DNA of 44,874 bases from contig NZ_AOIB01000005.1 in NCBI RefSeq assembly GCF_000337675.1, forward strand, positions 21,452 through 66,325. Reading direction: 5' to 3'. Made by a program: the position numbers and the translations under genes. The notes below the pieces were generated by a model, which was not told where the DNA came from, did no database searches, and worked only from the letters and a program-made list of their open reading frames with translations. Positions 12,737 through 20,271 of the stretch are shown here, one piece after another (the stretch's first letter is position 1; every line of letters begins with the position of its first letter). The DNA is from Natronococcus amylolyticus DSM 10524. GTDB lineage: Archaea; Halobacteriota; Halobacteria; Halobacteriales; Natrialbaceae.

Positions 12737-14539
12737 TTACCCCTCGTGGATCGCCTCGCCGCGGTTGAGCCGCGCAGCGATCGTAAACGTCTGTTCGGCC
12801 TCGCGCCTGGTCGGGAAGTGCGCGGCCATGTACCGCGCCGTCGCGACCATCGGAATTCGCCGGCGGGACTCGAGATGGGACGCCTCGTCCGTCCCCTCCG
12901 CCGCGCGCTCGTCCGCGAGGTCGAACTGCCGGACTGCGGCCTCGAAGTTCTGGATCGTGTGGAAGCCGGCGTCTTCCCGCAGGAGCCCGTGACCGAGAGT
13001 CCGCTTCAGCTCCCCGGGGTCGCCCCCGCAGTCGAAGAACTCGCCGACGAGCCGCCCCGCCTCGTTGACCTCGCCCTCGACGTTGAACGTCTCGAGCAGG
13101 TCCTCGAGAACGTCTTCGGGATCTCGACCGGTCTCGTTCGCACCCGGCTCCGGGACTGGCGCGGGCGGCGTGCTAAGGAAGCGATCGAGGTAGACGCTCA
13201 TCGCGGCGTCGAAGACTCCCCGGTAGAGCTCGGCGGCGTCGGTCCGGCGGGTCGCCCCGTGAACCGCGTTCGCGTAGGTGAACGTGTGGTGGACCGTGTT
13301 CCAGTCGGAGAACTCGTTGGCGGTACCGAACTGTGCGACCCGCATCGCAGCAGCGCCGGCAACCTCGCTCGCGAGCTCCTCGCTCGTTGCGCCTCCCCGA
13401 ACGGCGTCCGCCAGCGCATCGACGATCGCCTCGGGGTCGTCCGCGAGCAGCGTCTCCCGGAGGTCGGCGGGCGGCTCCCAGTCCGCGTTCGCGGCCTCGG
13501 CGACCAGCGCCTCGAGCCCGCTCGTCTCGGTGACGTCACCGCCGTAGACGGCCTCGAGCAGGGCGACGAGGTCGACGGGCTGGCGCCACGACGATCGCTC
13601 GTCGCTCCTATCAGCGGTCACCAGCGGCTCGACCAGACTTGCGAGGACGTCGTCGGTGTGCTCCTGGCCGGCGTGCTCGAGGCTCTCGAAGGCCGTGTTC
13701 GCGAAGTCGAGCACGTGGCCCGTCGAGAGGTAGGGGTGGTCGGTCGCGGCGGCGAAGACGAGTTCGGCGAGTTCGCGCTCCGAGCGGTCGGCCGCGACGG
13801 CGGTTCGCAGACACCGTTCCGCGCCGTCGGCGTCCCGGACCTCGACGCAGTCGCGGAACCAGCGCTTCAGCCGGTCGAACTCGACTTCGCGGGTCGCAAA
13901 CGAGGGCTGGTCGAAGTTCGGTGGTTCGCCCGCGCAGTCGTTCGCCACGCGGCGCGCGCCGACGTACAGCGCCCGCTTTCGGTCCTCGGCTGCGAGGTCG
14001 TCGATCACGTTCGCCAGACAGCCCAGGATCGTCAGCCCGGGTCCCCAGCCGTCCTCGCGGTAGCGGGTGCCGAAGTCGAGGACCGTCGCCGTCGGCTCAC
14101 GGTGGTCGACGCCGGCATCGAGCAGCCCGATCGTCGCCTTCGCCAGGACGAGCCCGAGATTTTCCTCGAGTCCGGCCTCGAGTCTGCCTGCCCAGTGCTC
14201 GTCGGGTGGGAGGTCCTGTTCGGGGTTCGGATTCACGTAGACGTCGCCGTCGCGGATCTCGACGGGGTAGGTCTGAACGTCGTCGGCCCAGGGGTCGAAC
14301 GTGTCGCCGCAGGCCAGTTCGAACCGCGCGTGATGCCAGTGGCAGGTGAGGACGCCGTCGTCGACGGTCCCCTCCGAAAGGGGAAACCCCATGTGGGGAC
14401 AGCGGTTGTCGACGGCTCGAACCTCGCTCTCGTGGTGGAATAGCGCCAGCGGCGTCCCGTCGACGCTGACCTGCGCGCGCCCCTGCTCTCGTAGCTCCTC
14501 GAGCGGGATCGCCGTCCGGAACTCGTCGGTCGTCGCCAT
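12737..14539 (-). CDS. Rieske [2Fe-2S] domain fused to a ~490-residue helical region
   Basis: 600 residues. The N-terminal ~105 residues are a Rieske ferredoxin-type domain, with cluster ligands C47 and H49 (RCPHMGF) and C66 and H69 (CHWHHARF). The remainder is alpha-helical, with many short acidic helices and histidine-containing stretches such as NTVHHTFTYANAVHG, and has no domain I recognise. Most stand-alone Rieske proteins are ~100-150 residues, so the fusion is unusual. The ATG at 14537-14539 is supported by a TATA-like cccttacg about 27 bp upstream; the longer extension crosses the tandem repeats and is rejected. It is divergent from a SnoaL-like gene. Confidence 0.88.
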   Translation of the reverse strand: MATTDEFRTAIPLEELREQGRAQVSVDGTPLALFHHESEVRAVDNRCPHMGFPLSEGTVDDGVLTCHWHHARFELACGDTFDPWADDVQTYPVEIRDGDVYVNPNPEQDLPPDEHWAGRLEAGLEENLGLVLAKATIGLLDAGVDHREPTATVLDFGTRYREDGWGPGLTILGCLANVIDDLAAEDRKRALYVGARRVANDCAGEPPNFDQPSFATREVEFDRLKRWFRDCVEVRDADGAERCLRTAVAADRSERELAELVFAAATDHPYLSTGHVLDFANTAFESLEHAGQEHTDDVLASLVEPLVTADRSDERSSWRQPVDLVALLEAVYGGDVTETSGLEALVAEAANADWEPPADLRETLLADDPEAIVDALADAVRGGATSEELASEVAGAAAMRVAQFGTANEFSDWNTVHHTFTYANAVHGATRRTDAAELYRGVFDAAMSVYLDRFLSTPPAPVPEPGANETGRDPEDVLEDLLETFNVEGEVNEAGRLVGEFFDCGGDPGELKRTLGHGLLREDAGFHTIQNFEAAVRQFDLADERAAEGTDEASHLESRRRIPMVATARYMAAHFPTRREAEQTFTIAARLNRGEAIHEG

Positions 14540-14605
14540 GTGCGTGGAATCGACACGCACGGTCGTAAGGGTTCGCTGAATCTCGCTTTTGTACGGGGAG
14601 CGACA

Positions 14606-14662
14606 GCAGGACAGCAAAACGCGAGCAGGGCAGCAAAACGCGAGCAGGACGACAAAACGCGA
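14606..14662 (+). repeat. 19-bp tandem repeat (3 units)
   Basis: Three adjacent 19-bp units (14606-14624, 14625-14643, 14644-14662) of the form gcagg(a/g)c...caaaacgcga, differing at one to three bases. They lie in the 180-bp divergent region between the Rieske gene and the SnoaL-like gene, upstream of both promoters. They could be regulator-binding sites or a slippage expansion. Confidence 0.9.
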
Positions 14663-14719
14663 GGCAGCGGCCGCGTCCGGACCGCCGCCGTTTTTGATAG
14701 TCGGGCCGCTACGTGGGGT

Positions 14720-15049
14720 ATGGACGCCGTCGCCCTCGTCGAACGCTACTACGACGCGCTGGACGCTCACGAGTACGACGCCCTCGAGGACGTCCTCGAC
14801 CCCGAGTTCGTCCAGCGGCGCCCGGACCGCCGGTTCGAGAATCGGGAAGCGTTCGTCGAGTTCATGCGTGATGGCCGGCCGAACAAGCGGACACGCCACG
14901 ACCTCGAGGACGTCCTCGTCGACGACGAACGCGTCGCGGTTCGGGGGCGAGTGGTCGACGACGAAACAGGGTCGGCGCTGTTCGAGTTCGCCGACGTCTT
15001 CGAGCTCGAGGACGGAGCGATCGTTCGCCTCGAGACGTACAGCCGGTAG
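14720..15049 (+). CDS. SnoaL-like / NTF2-fold protein
   Basis: 109 residues: MDAVALVERYYDALDAHEYDALEDVLDPEFVQRRPDR. It has the helix-then-barrel plan of SnoaL-like proteins and ends in a strand-rich region FADVFELEDGAIVRLETY. TATA-like gtttttgata at 14688-14697, about 27 bp upstream, supports the ATG at 14720. It resembles the protein at 4557 in plan only. It is divergent from the Rieske fusion gene and separated from it by the 19-bp tandem repeats. The substrate is unknown. Confidence 0.86.
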   Translation: MDAVALVERYYDALDAHEYDALEDVLDPEFVQRRPDRRFENREAFVEFMRDGRPNKRTRHDLEDVLVDDERVAVRGRVVDDETGSALFEFADVFELEDGAIVRLETYSR

Positions 15050-15097
15050 CTGGCGACCGAGGGTTTTTGCTGTCAGAATTGAACTGTTCAGCTACCG

Positions 15098-15748
15098 ATG
15101 ACATCTGTCGCACGAATCGGGCGCGCCGGACGACGGGCGGTCGGCGCGCTCGGCGCCCGCCAGACGTACAAGAACCTCCTGTACCTGTTTCTGGCCATCC
15201 CGCTCGGCTTTCTGTACTACTTCACGTTCGGCTTCGGCGTCCTGTTGGGTCTGCTCCTGACGCTCGTTCTCGTCGGCGTGGCGATCCTCTTCGTCGCCCT
15301 CCTCGGCGCCAGGATCGCCGCGGGGCTCGAACGACGGCTCGCGAACGCACTACTGGGGCTCGACCTCGAGCGGTACGGGGACGTCGCCGACGCTCCCGGG
15401 GCTCGCTCCCGGCTCCGCGCCTATGTCGACGCACCCTCGACCTGGCGGGCCGTCGGCTTCCTCTCGATGAAGACGCTCGTCTCCGTCGTCGCCCTCCTGG
15501 GAGTGATCGCGCTCGCGTGGATCGCCGAGCTTCTCCTCGCGCCGCTTCGATACCCCACCGACGCCGAGTTCGGCGAACTCAACGGCGAGCCGCTCGTCTG
15601 GACGATCGAAACGGTCCCGGAGGCGGCGCTGGCCGGTGTGCTCGGCGCGGTGCTGCTGGTCGTCTTCGTCCACGTCGCAAACGCGATCGCCTACGTCTGC
15701 GGACGGATGAGCGCCGCGTTGCTCGGCGAGCCGGTAACGACTCACTGA
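15098..15748 (+). CDS. Sensor-domain (PF13796-like) membrane protein
   Basis: 216 residues with four hydrophobic helices: a pair at about 26-70 (NLLYLFLAIPLGFLYYFTFG...) and a pair at about 123-150 and 180-205. The intervening motif APSTWRAVGFLSMK and APLRYPT match the putative-sensor membrane domain found in front of bacterial and haloarchaeal histidine kinases, but here the domain stands alone. A TATA-like tttttgct lies about 30 bp before the ATG. A 5'-truncated relative of this gene lies about 2.3 kb downstream (17389-17772). Confidence 0.82.
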   Translation: MTSVARIGRAGRRAVGALGARQTYKNLLYLFLAIPLGFLYYFTFGFGVLLGLLLTLVLVGVAILFVALLGARIAAGLERRLANALLGLDLERYGDVADAPGARSRLRAYVDAPSTWRAVGFLSMKTLVSVVALLGVIALAWIAELLLAPLRYPTDAEFGELNGEPLVWTIETVPEAALAGVLGAVLLVVFVHVANAIAYVCGRMSAALLGEPVTTH

Positions 15749-15786
15749 GTCGACTCTCGAGCGCCGCCCCGACCGACCGACGGCGC

Positions 15787-16980
15787 TCACGCCGAACAGT
15801 TGTTCGGCCCCATCTCGAGTTCGACCCGATCTTCTGGAGCGAGCTCGAGCGCCCCGCGGTTGCGCTCGATGATCTCCTCGAAGTTCGCCGGCTTCTCGCC
15901 GGCGTCGGCCAACCGGTCGACGAACGCCTCCTCGTCGAGCTCGAGAACGTCGATCCCCGTGCGTGCCTCCCGGATCGTCGTCGAGATCTCCCCGCCCGGC
16001 GAGCCGTGTTCGAACTCCCCGTCGGCCGTAACGGTGACGTGTCCCGGGAGGACACGAACGCTCTCGGGTTCGGCCAGGATTGTCCGATGGAGCGTCTCGT
16101 AGAGCATTCGCGCGCCCTCCTCGCCCTCTCTCGCGGTTCCACCGCTCGAGCCTTCCGAGGCGCGTGGCGCCTCGCCCTCGTCTTCACTAAATTCGAGCTC
16201 CGTCCGTCCCGTCGAGTCGACGTGCAAGGTGTCGGCCGTCAGCAGCGCCCGGTCGTCGACGAGGACGTTGATCATCTCGCTCGTGTGGCCCGGCGCGGCG
16301 ATCGCCTTCAGCTTGCGCTCGCCGACCGCGAGCACCTCGTTGCGCTCGAGGGCGGTGTACTCGACCTCGACGTCGCGCTTCTCGGCCCGTTCGCCCAGGT
16401 AGTACGGCACCTCGAGCTCGTCGGCGAGCTGGCGGCCCCCGGAGACGTGGTCGGCGTGGACGTGAGTGTCGATCACCCCGGCGATCGAGAGCCCGGCCTC
16501 CTTGGCGGCGACCGCGAACTCGTCGGTGTCCGCGGTGGGATCGACGACGACGGCCTCGCCACTCGACGCGCAGCCGACGACGTAGCCCAGACACCCCTTC
16601 GCGCGGCGCTGAACCTGGACGATCCGGGCGTCGCCGGTCCCCTCGAACTCGACCGCGTCGTAGACGCCGCTCCAGCCCTCCATCCCGCCGTCGACGGTTT
16701 CGACGTCGTAGGCGTCGGTCGCCGACTCGAGCTGGGTCGCCAAGTTTCCCGAAGAGATCCCCTTCGCGCAGATGGTGATCACCCGCTCCGTATTGCCGAC
16801 CAGCTCCTCGAACTCCTCGAGGCGGCCGTCGAGCTCCTCCTCCGGGCCGAACGGGAAGTGAAGCGCGCCGGAGACGTGCCAGGATTCGTAGCTGTCCTCG
16901 GGACGCGTATCGACGAGCGCGAACTCCTCGTCGCCGTCCTGTAGCTCCGCGAGCCGATCCGCAGTGAGGGTGGTAACCAT
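15787..16980 (-). CDS. Rhodanese-MBL-fold fusion (persulfide dioxygenase/sulfurtransferase-like)
   Basis: 397 residues. Residues 1-110 form a rhodanese domain with the active-site loop ICAKGISSG (C71). Residues 125-397 form a metallo-beta-lactamase domain with HVHADH (H173, H175, D177, H178), then PGHTSEM, LLTADTLHVD and LPGHV, the ETHE1/persulfide dioxygenase-type pattern. Such proteins handle persulfides and sulfane sulfur. An acidic Glu/Ser/Gly-rich insertion lies at about 270-300 (SEDEGEAPRASEGSSGG). The start is the ATG at 16978-16980; the upstream extension is short and unlike the family. It is convergent with the sensor-domain gene, with a 38-bp gap. Confidence 0.92.
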   Translation of the reverse strand: MVTTLTADRLAELQDGDEEFALVDTRPEDSYESWHVSGALHFPFGPEEELDGRLEEFEELVGNTERVITICAKGISSGNLATQLESATDAYDVETVDGGMEGWSGVYDAVEFEGTGDARIVQVQRRAKGCLGYVVGCASSGEAVVVDPTADTDEFAVAAKEAGLSIAGVIDTHVHADHVSGGRQLADELEVPYYLGERAEKRDVEVEYTALERNEVLAVGERKLKAIAAPGHTSEMINVLVDDRALLTADTLHVDSTGRTELEFSEDEGEAPRASEGSSGGTAREGEEGARMLYETLHRTILAEPESVRVLPGHVTVTADGEFEHGSPGGEISTTIREARTGIDVLELDEEAFVDRLADAGEKPANFEEIIERNRGALELAPEDRVELEMGPNNCSA

Positions 16981-17106
16981 ACGCGAGGTACGCCGGTGAG
17001 TCACCTAAACGTCTCTACGACATGTGCCGGCGTATCGGTGCGAAACGGCTCGCGACGCCGACGGCCAGTCGCAACCACTACGACCCCGGACCGGAAACGG
17101 ACAGCC

Positions 17107-17388
17107 ATGACAGCAGTACGAAACGTCCTCCGCGGGCTGCTCGGCAGCGTGATCGGCATCGTCGTCGTCGGGGCGCTGGCGACGGTCGTCTTCACGGTCG
17201 CGATCTTCGTCGTCTCGACGGGCGCGGGGCTGGCCGGCTACGACCCGAGCGCCGACTTCGTGGTCCTCTCGGCGGCGCTGGTCGTCGTCGCCGTCATCCT
17301 CACGGGCGGGTTCACGCCCCGGCTGTCGAACTCCGGGTCCGAGGGCTCGAGCGACGACGCCACGTTCGACGATCGGACGTACAACTGA
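17107..17388 (+). CDS. Small two-helix membrane protein
   Basis: 93 residues: two hydrophobic helices at about 9-40 and 50-70, then a Ser/Asp-rich polar tail ending DDRTYN. No known family. The ATG at 17107 is preferred; the upstream in-frame extension is Arg/Thr-rich and unlike a coding sequence. Its TGA stop is immediately followed, in the same frame, by the remains of a sensor-domain gene, so it may have been brought next to that remnant by a deletion. Divergent from the rhodanese-MBL gene. Confidence 0.68.
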   Translation: MTAVRNVLRGLLGSVIGIVVVGALATVVFTVAIFVVSTGAGLAGYDPSADFVVLSAALVVVAVILTGGFTPRLSNSGSEGSSDDATFDDRTYN

Positions 17389-17772
17389 TCCTCGCGACGG
17401 CCGCGCGGTTCGCGGCTCCGGGCGTACCTCGAGGCTCCCTCGACTTGGCAGGCGGTCGGTTTCATCTCGCTGAAAGTCCCGATCGCGATCGTCGCCGTCC
17501 TCGGGCTCTTCCTGCTGGCGTCGGTCGCGTCGCTGCTCGCGGCGCCGCTCCGATATCCGACGACCGCCGAGTGCGGCGGGGTGAACGACGAACCGGCCAC
17601 GTGGACGATCGAGATGGCGCCCGAAGCCGCGCTGGCGGGCGCACTCGGCGCGGTGGGGTTGATTGTCCTCGTTCACCTCGCGAACGCCGCCACCTACGTC
17701 TGCGCCCGGATCTGTGCGGCGCTTGTGGGCGAACCGATGACCGACGACGATCCGACCGCGACCTCGTCGTAG
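17389..17772 (+). pseudogene. 5'-truncated copy of the sensor-domain membrane protein gene
   Basis: Translation from about 17410 gives SRLRAYLEAPSTWQAVGF, then APLRYPTTAECGG and PEAALAGALGAV, closely matching residues ~103-214 of the gene at 15098 (SRLRAYVDAPSTWRAVGF, APLRYPTDAEFGE, PEAALAGVLGAV). The N-terminal half with the first two membrane helices is missing and no suitable start precedes it; only an internal GTG at 17581 could start a 63-residue fragment. The frame is the same as that of the preceding small membrane protein and is broken only by its TGA. It is most likely a decayed paralogue. Confidence 0.8.
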
Positions 17773-18170
17773 ACGTTCCTAACCGTTCATCTCGGTAGTG
17801 GCGGTTTCACACCCTTACACGCCGGTCGTCGACTCGAGAGGGGTACCGCGTGTCGCGTTCGATCTCGATCGACGACGTCGTCACTTTCCGGGCGCTTCGT
17901 CGCCCGACCTGCTCGTCCCCACATCCGAACTACGGGTGGCGATACTGGTACGTGTTAACTATGAACTTTCCTGCAGGAATCCCGTGCAATAATTGTGATC
18001 AAAGTGCGGTTTAACGATCACTATAATTCAACAACGACCCGTATGCGAGACAGCCGCGATACCGAATCCCACTGCGTTCACCTCGAGAGGCGGAAGCCAC
18101 GACAGCGGCTCCAATCGGGCGGAAAGACGACCGGAACGTCGTTGACCAATTCCACGGTGAGGGCCGGTCG
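17773..18170 (+). promoter_or_regulatory. Upstream region and leader of the DUF4212-symporter operon
   Basis: About 400 bp without a convincing gene. It contains an AT-rich patch at about 17945-18035 with an imperfect inverted repeat: gtgatc at 17995-18000 pairs with gatcac at 18016-18021. The second arm runs into ctataatt, a good TATA candidate. If that TATA box is used, the transcript would carry a leader of about 110-120 bases, unlike most genes here. ggtgagg about 12 bases before the ATG at 18171 could serve as a ribosome-binding site. Confidence 0.5.
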
Positions 18171-18557
18171 ATGACCGACGACGAGACGCCGAACGGTGAG
18201 ACTGCCGACTACCTCGACAGCAGGATACACATGTTCAAGCCGGCAACGCCGTTTATGCGGGATCACCTGAAGGTGATCTGGGGACTGTTCGCCGTCTGGG
18301 TACTGGTCACGTTCGGGCCGGTGACGGCGACCTGGATCGCGACGGACACCATGACGAGTACGCAGGTGTTCGGATTTCAGCTTCACTACTTCCTGACCGC
18401 GCTCGGCTCCCCGATCGGCGTGTTCGTTCTGTGTGTGGCCTACGCGTGGCAGCGCGATCGACTGGACGCGCAGTACGGCGTGAGCCACGAGGTGCCGGCC
18501 GAAGCCGACGGGGATGCCGGCCAGCACGTCGCTGCCGACGGTGGTGAACGCCCGTGA
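18171..18557 (+). CDS. DUF4212 protein, small subunit of sodium:solute symporter
   Basis: 128 residues with two membrane helices, at about 36-60 (LKVIWGLFAVWVLVTFGPV) and 75-100 (FGFQLHYFLTALGSPIGVFVLCVAYAW). The WGLFAVWVLVTFGPV and FxLHYFLTALGSP(I)GVF patterns are characteristic of DUF4212. Such proteins are encoded directly before VC_2705-type symporters and are regarded as their small partner. The stop overlaps the start of the symporter gene (GTGA), so the two are translationally coupled. The C-terminal tail is acidic and lies probably in the cytosol. Confidence 0.93.
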   Translation: MTDDETPNGETADYLDSRIHMFKPATPFMRDHLKVIWGLFAVWVLVTFGPVTATWIATDTMTSTQVFGFQLHYFLTALGSPIGVFVLCVAYAWQRDRLDAQYGVSHEVPAEADGDAGQHVAADGGERP

Positions 18558-20206
18558 TCGAAGCGGCGGCTCTCGAGATCAACACCGGACTCTTCGACGG
18601 CGGTTTCAAGCTCGTTCCGGCGCTGACGCTCACGGTGATGCTGGCGCTGTTTCTCGGCGTCGGCTGGTTCTTCCGCGTCGCGGCGGTCGACGATATGTGG
18701 GTCGCCGGCCGCTCGATTGGGGCGATCGAGAACGGGATGGCGATCGCGGCGAACTGGATGAGCGTCGCCGCCTACCTCGGGGTTGCCTCGACGGTCGCAT
18801 TGCTCGGCTACTTCGGACTGGCGTACGTCGTCGGCTGGACGGCCGGCTACTTCATCCTGCTTATCTTTCTGGCCGCGCAGTTCCGCCGGTTCGGGAAGTA
18901 TACCGCCCCCGACTTCGTCGGCGATCGGTACTACTCCGACCTCGGTCGCGCGATCGCGGCGTCGACGACCCTGCTGATCGCGTTCGTCTATATCATCGCA
19001 CAAGGAAACGGACTCGGCCTGATGGCCCAGTACATTTTCGGCGTCTCCTACGAGGTCGGCGTGATTCTGCTGATGGCGATCACCATCGGGTACGTCGCGC
19101 TCTCGGGGATGCTCGGTGCGACCAAGAACATGGCACTGCAGTACGTCATCCTCATCGGTGCGTTCCTCCTCGGATTGTACGCGACCGGCTGGACGCAGGG
19201 ATGGTCGACGGTCGTGCCGTTCGTCGAGTACGGCGAACAGGCGACCGCGATGGCCGAAATCGAGCGCCAGTACACCGAGCCGTTCCAGGACGCCGGGTAC
19301 TACCACTGGATCGCACTCTGTGTCAGCCTGATCGCGGGAACCTGCGGTCTGCCCCACGTGCTCGTCCGGTTTTACACCGCCGACAACGAGCGCAACGCCC
19401 GCTGGGCGACCGTCTGGGGGCTGCTCTTCACCCTGTTGCTGTTCCTGGGAACGACGGCGTACGCCGCGTTCGGCTCGTTGCTGTACCAGGACAACGTCGG
19501 CGAGTACACCGAGATGACCGGGACGGAGTCCGACACGCTCGTCGTGCTGACCGCGTACCTCGCTGATCTTCCGGAGTGGCTCGTCGGCATCGTCGCTGCC
19601 GGTGCGATCGCGGCCGGACTGGCGACGACCGCCGGCCTGTTCATCTCCGCGTCGTCCGCCGCTGCACACGACATCTACACGAACCTCTACAAAGAGGACG
19701 CGACCGCGCGCGAACAGCTGATCGTCGGTCGATCGACGATCCTCGGGCTGGGCGTCATCGTTACCTACCTGGCGCTTAACCCGCCCGCACTCATCGCCGA
19801 GGTCGTCGGGATGTCCTTCGCGCTCGCGGGGACCGTGCTGTTCCCGGTGTTCTTCCTCGGACTCTGGTGGGAAGACGCCACTCGAGAGGGCGCGATCGCC
19901 GGCATGTTCGTCGGCCTCTTCTTCGGCTTCGGGTCGATCCTCAACGAGATCCTCCCGCAGTACGTCGCCGCGCTCTCCGGAGAGGCGATCTTTCCGACGT
20001 TTGCGGTGGTCGTTCCCGCGACATCGTCGTCGCTCGTCGGCGTCCCGGCTGTTATGCTCACGATCATCGTCGTCTCGATGTTCACCGAGGATCCACCCGA
20101 GGACGTCAAACGTCTCGTTCGCCAGTGTCACAGCCCCGAACCGATGGAGACGATGCAGTCCGCGGAAGACGTCGCCACGGACGGCGGGAAACCGACCGAC
20201 GAGTGA
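18554..20206 (+). CDS. Sodium:solute symporter (VC_2705 family, acetate/monocarboxylate-like)
   Basis: 550 residues, starting with GTG inside the DUF4212 stop codon. About 13 membrane helices. SSS-family segments are visible: WVAGRSIGAIENGMAIAANWMS near 52-73, the substrate/sodium region FGKYTAPDFVGDRYY near 115, GTCGLPHVLVRFYT near 260, and the C-terminal FALAGTVLFPVFFLGLWW. This subfamily transports small organic acids such as acetate with sodium; substrate choice is inferred. The C-terminus is a short acidic cytoplasmic tail. Confidence 0.93.
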   Translation: MIEAAALEINTGLFDGGFKLVPALTLTVMLALFLGVGWFFRVAAVDDMWVAGRSIGAIENGMAIAANWMSVAAYLGVASTVALLGYFGLAYVVGWTAGYFILLIFLAAQFRRFGKYTAPDFVGDRYYSDLGRAIAASTTLLIAFVYIIAQGNGLGLMAQYIFGVSYEVGVILLMAITIGYVALSGMLGATKNMALQYVILIGAFLLGLYATGWTQGWSTVVPFVEYGEQATAMAEIERQYTEPFQDAGYYHWIALCVSLIAGTCGLPHVLVRFYTADNERNARWATVWGLLFTLLLFLGTTAYAAFGSLLYQDNVGEYTEMTGTESDTLVVLTAYLADLPEWLVGIVAAGAIAAGLATTAGLFISASSAAAHDIYTNLYKEDATAREQLIVGRSTILGLGVIVTYLALNPPALIAEVVGMSFALAGTVLFPVFFLGLWWEDATREGAIAGMFVGLFFGFGSILNEILPQYVAALSGEAIFPTFAVVVPATSSSLVGVPAVMLTIIVVSMFTEDPPEDVKRLVRQCHSPEPMETMQSAEDVATDGGKPTDE

Positions 20207-20271
20207 GGATCGCGTTCGTCCTCGGCTGAACATTCAATCGATTTTAACCCGGGGAAGACCGAACCGTCGGT

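Noticed and set aside
12707-14443. A 578-residue plus-strand ORF opposite the Rieske gene.
   Set aside because: A GC-driven antisense shadow of the Rieske fusion gene, whose cluster motif and promoter are clear.
17798-17992. A 64-residue plus-strand ORF before the DUF4212 gene.
   Set aside because: No motif or promoter, Arg-rich composition, and its end runs into the AT-rich promoter patch.
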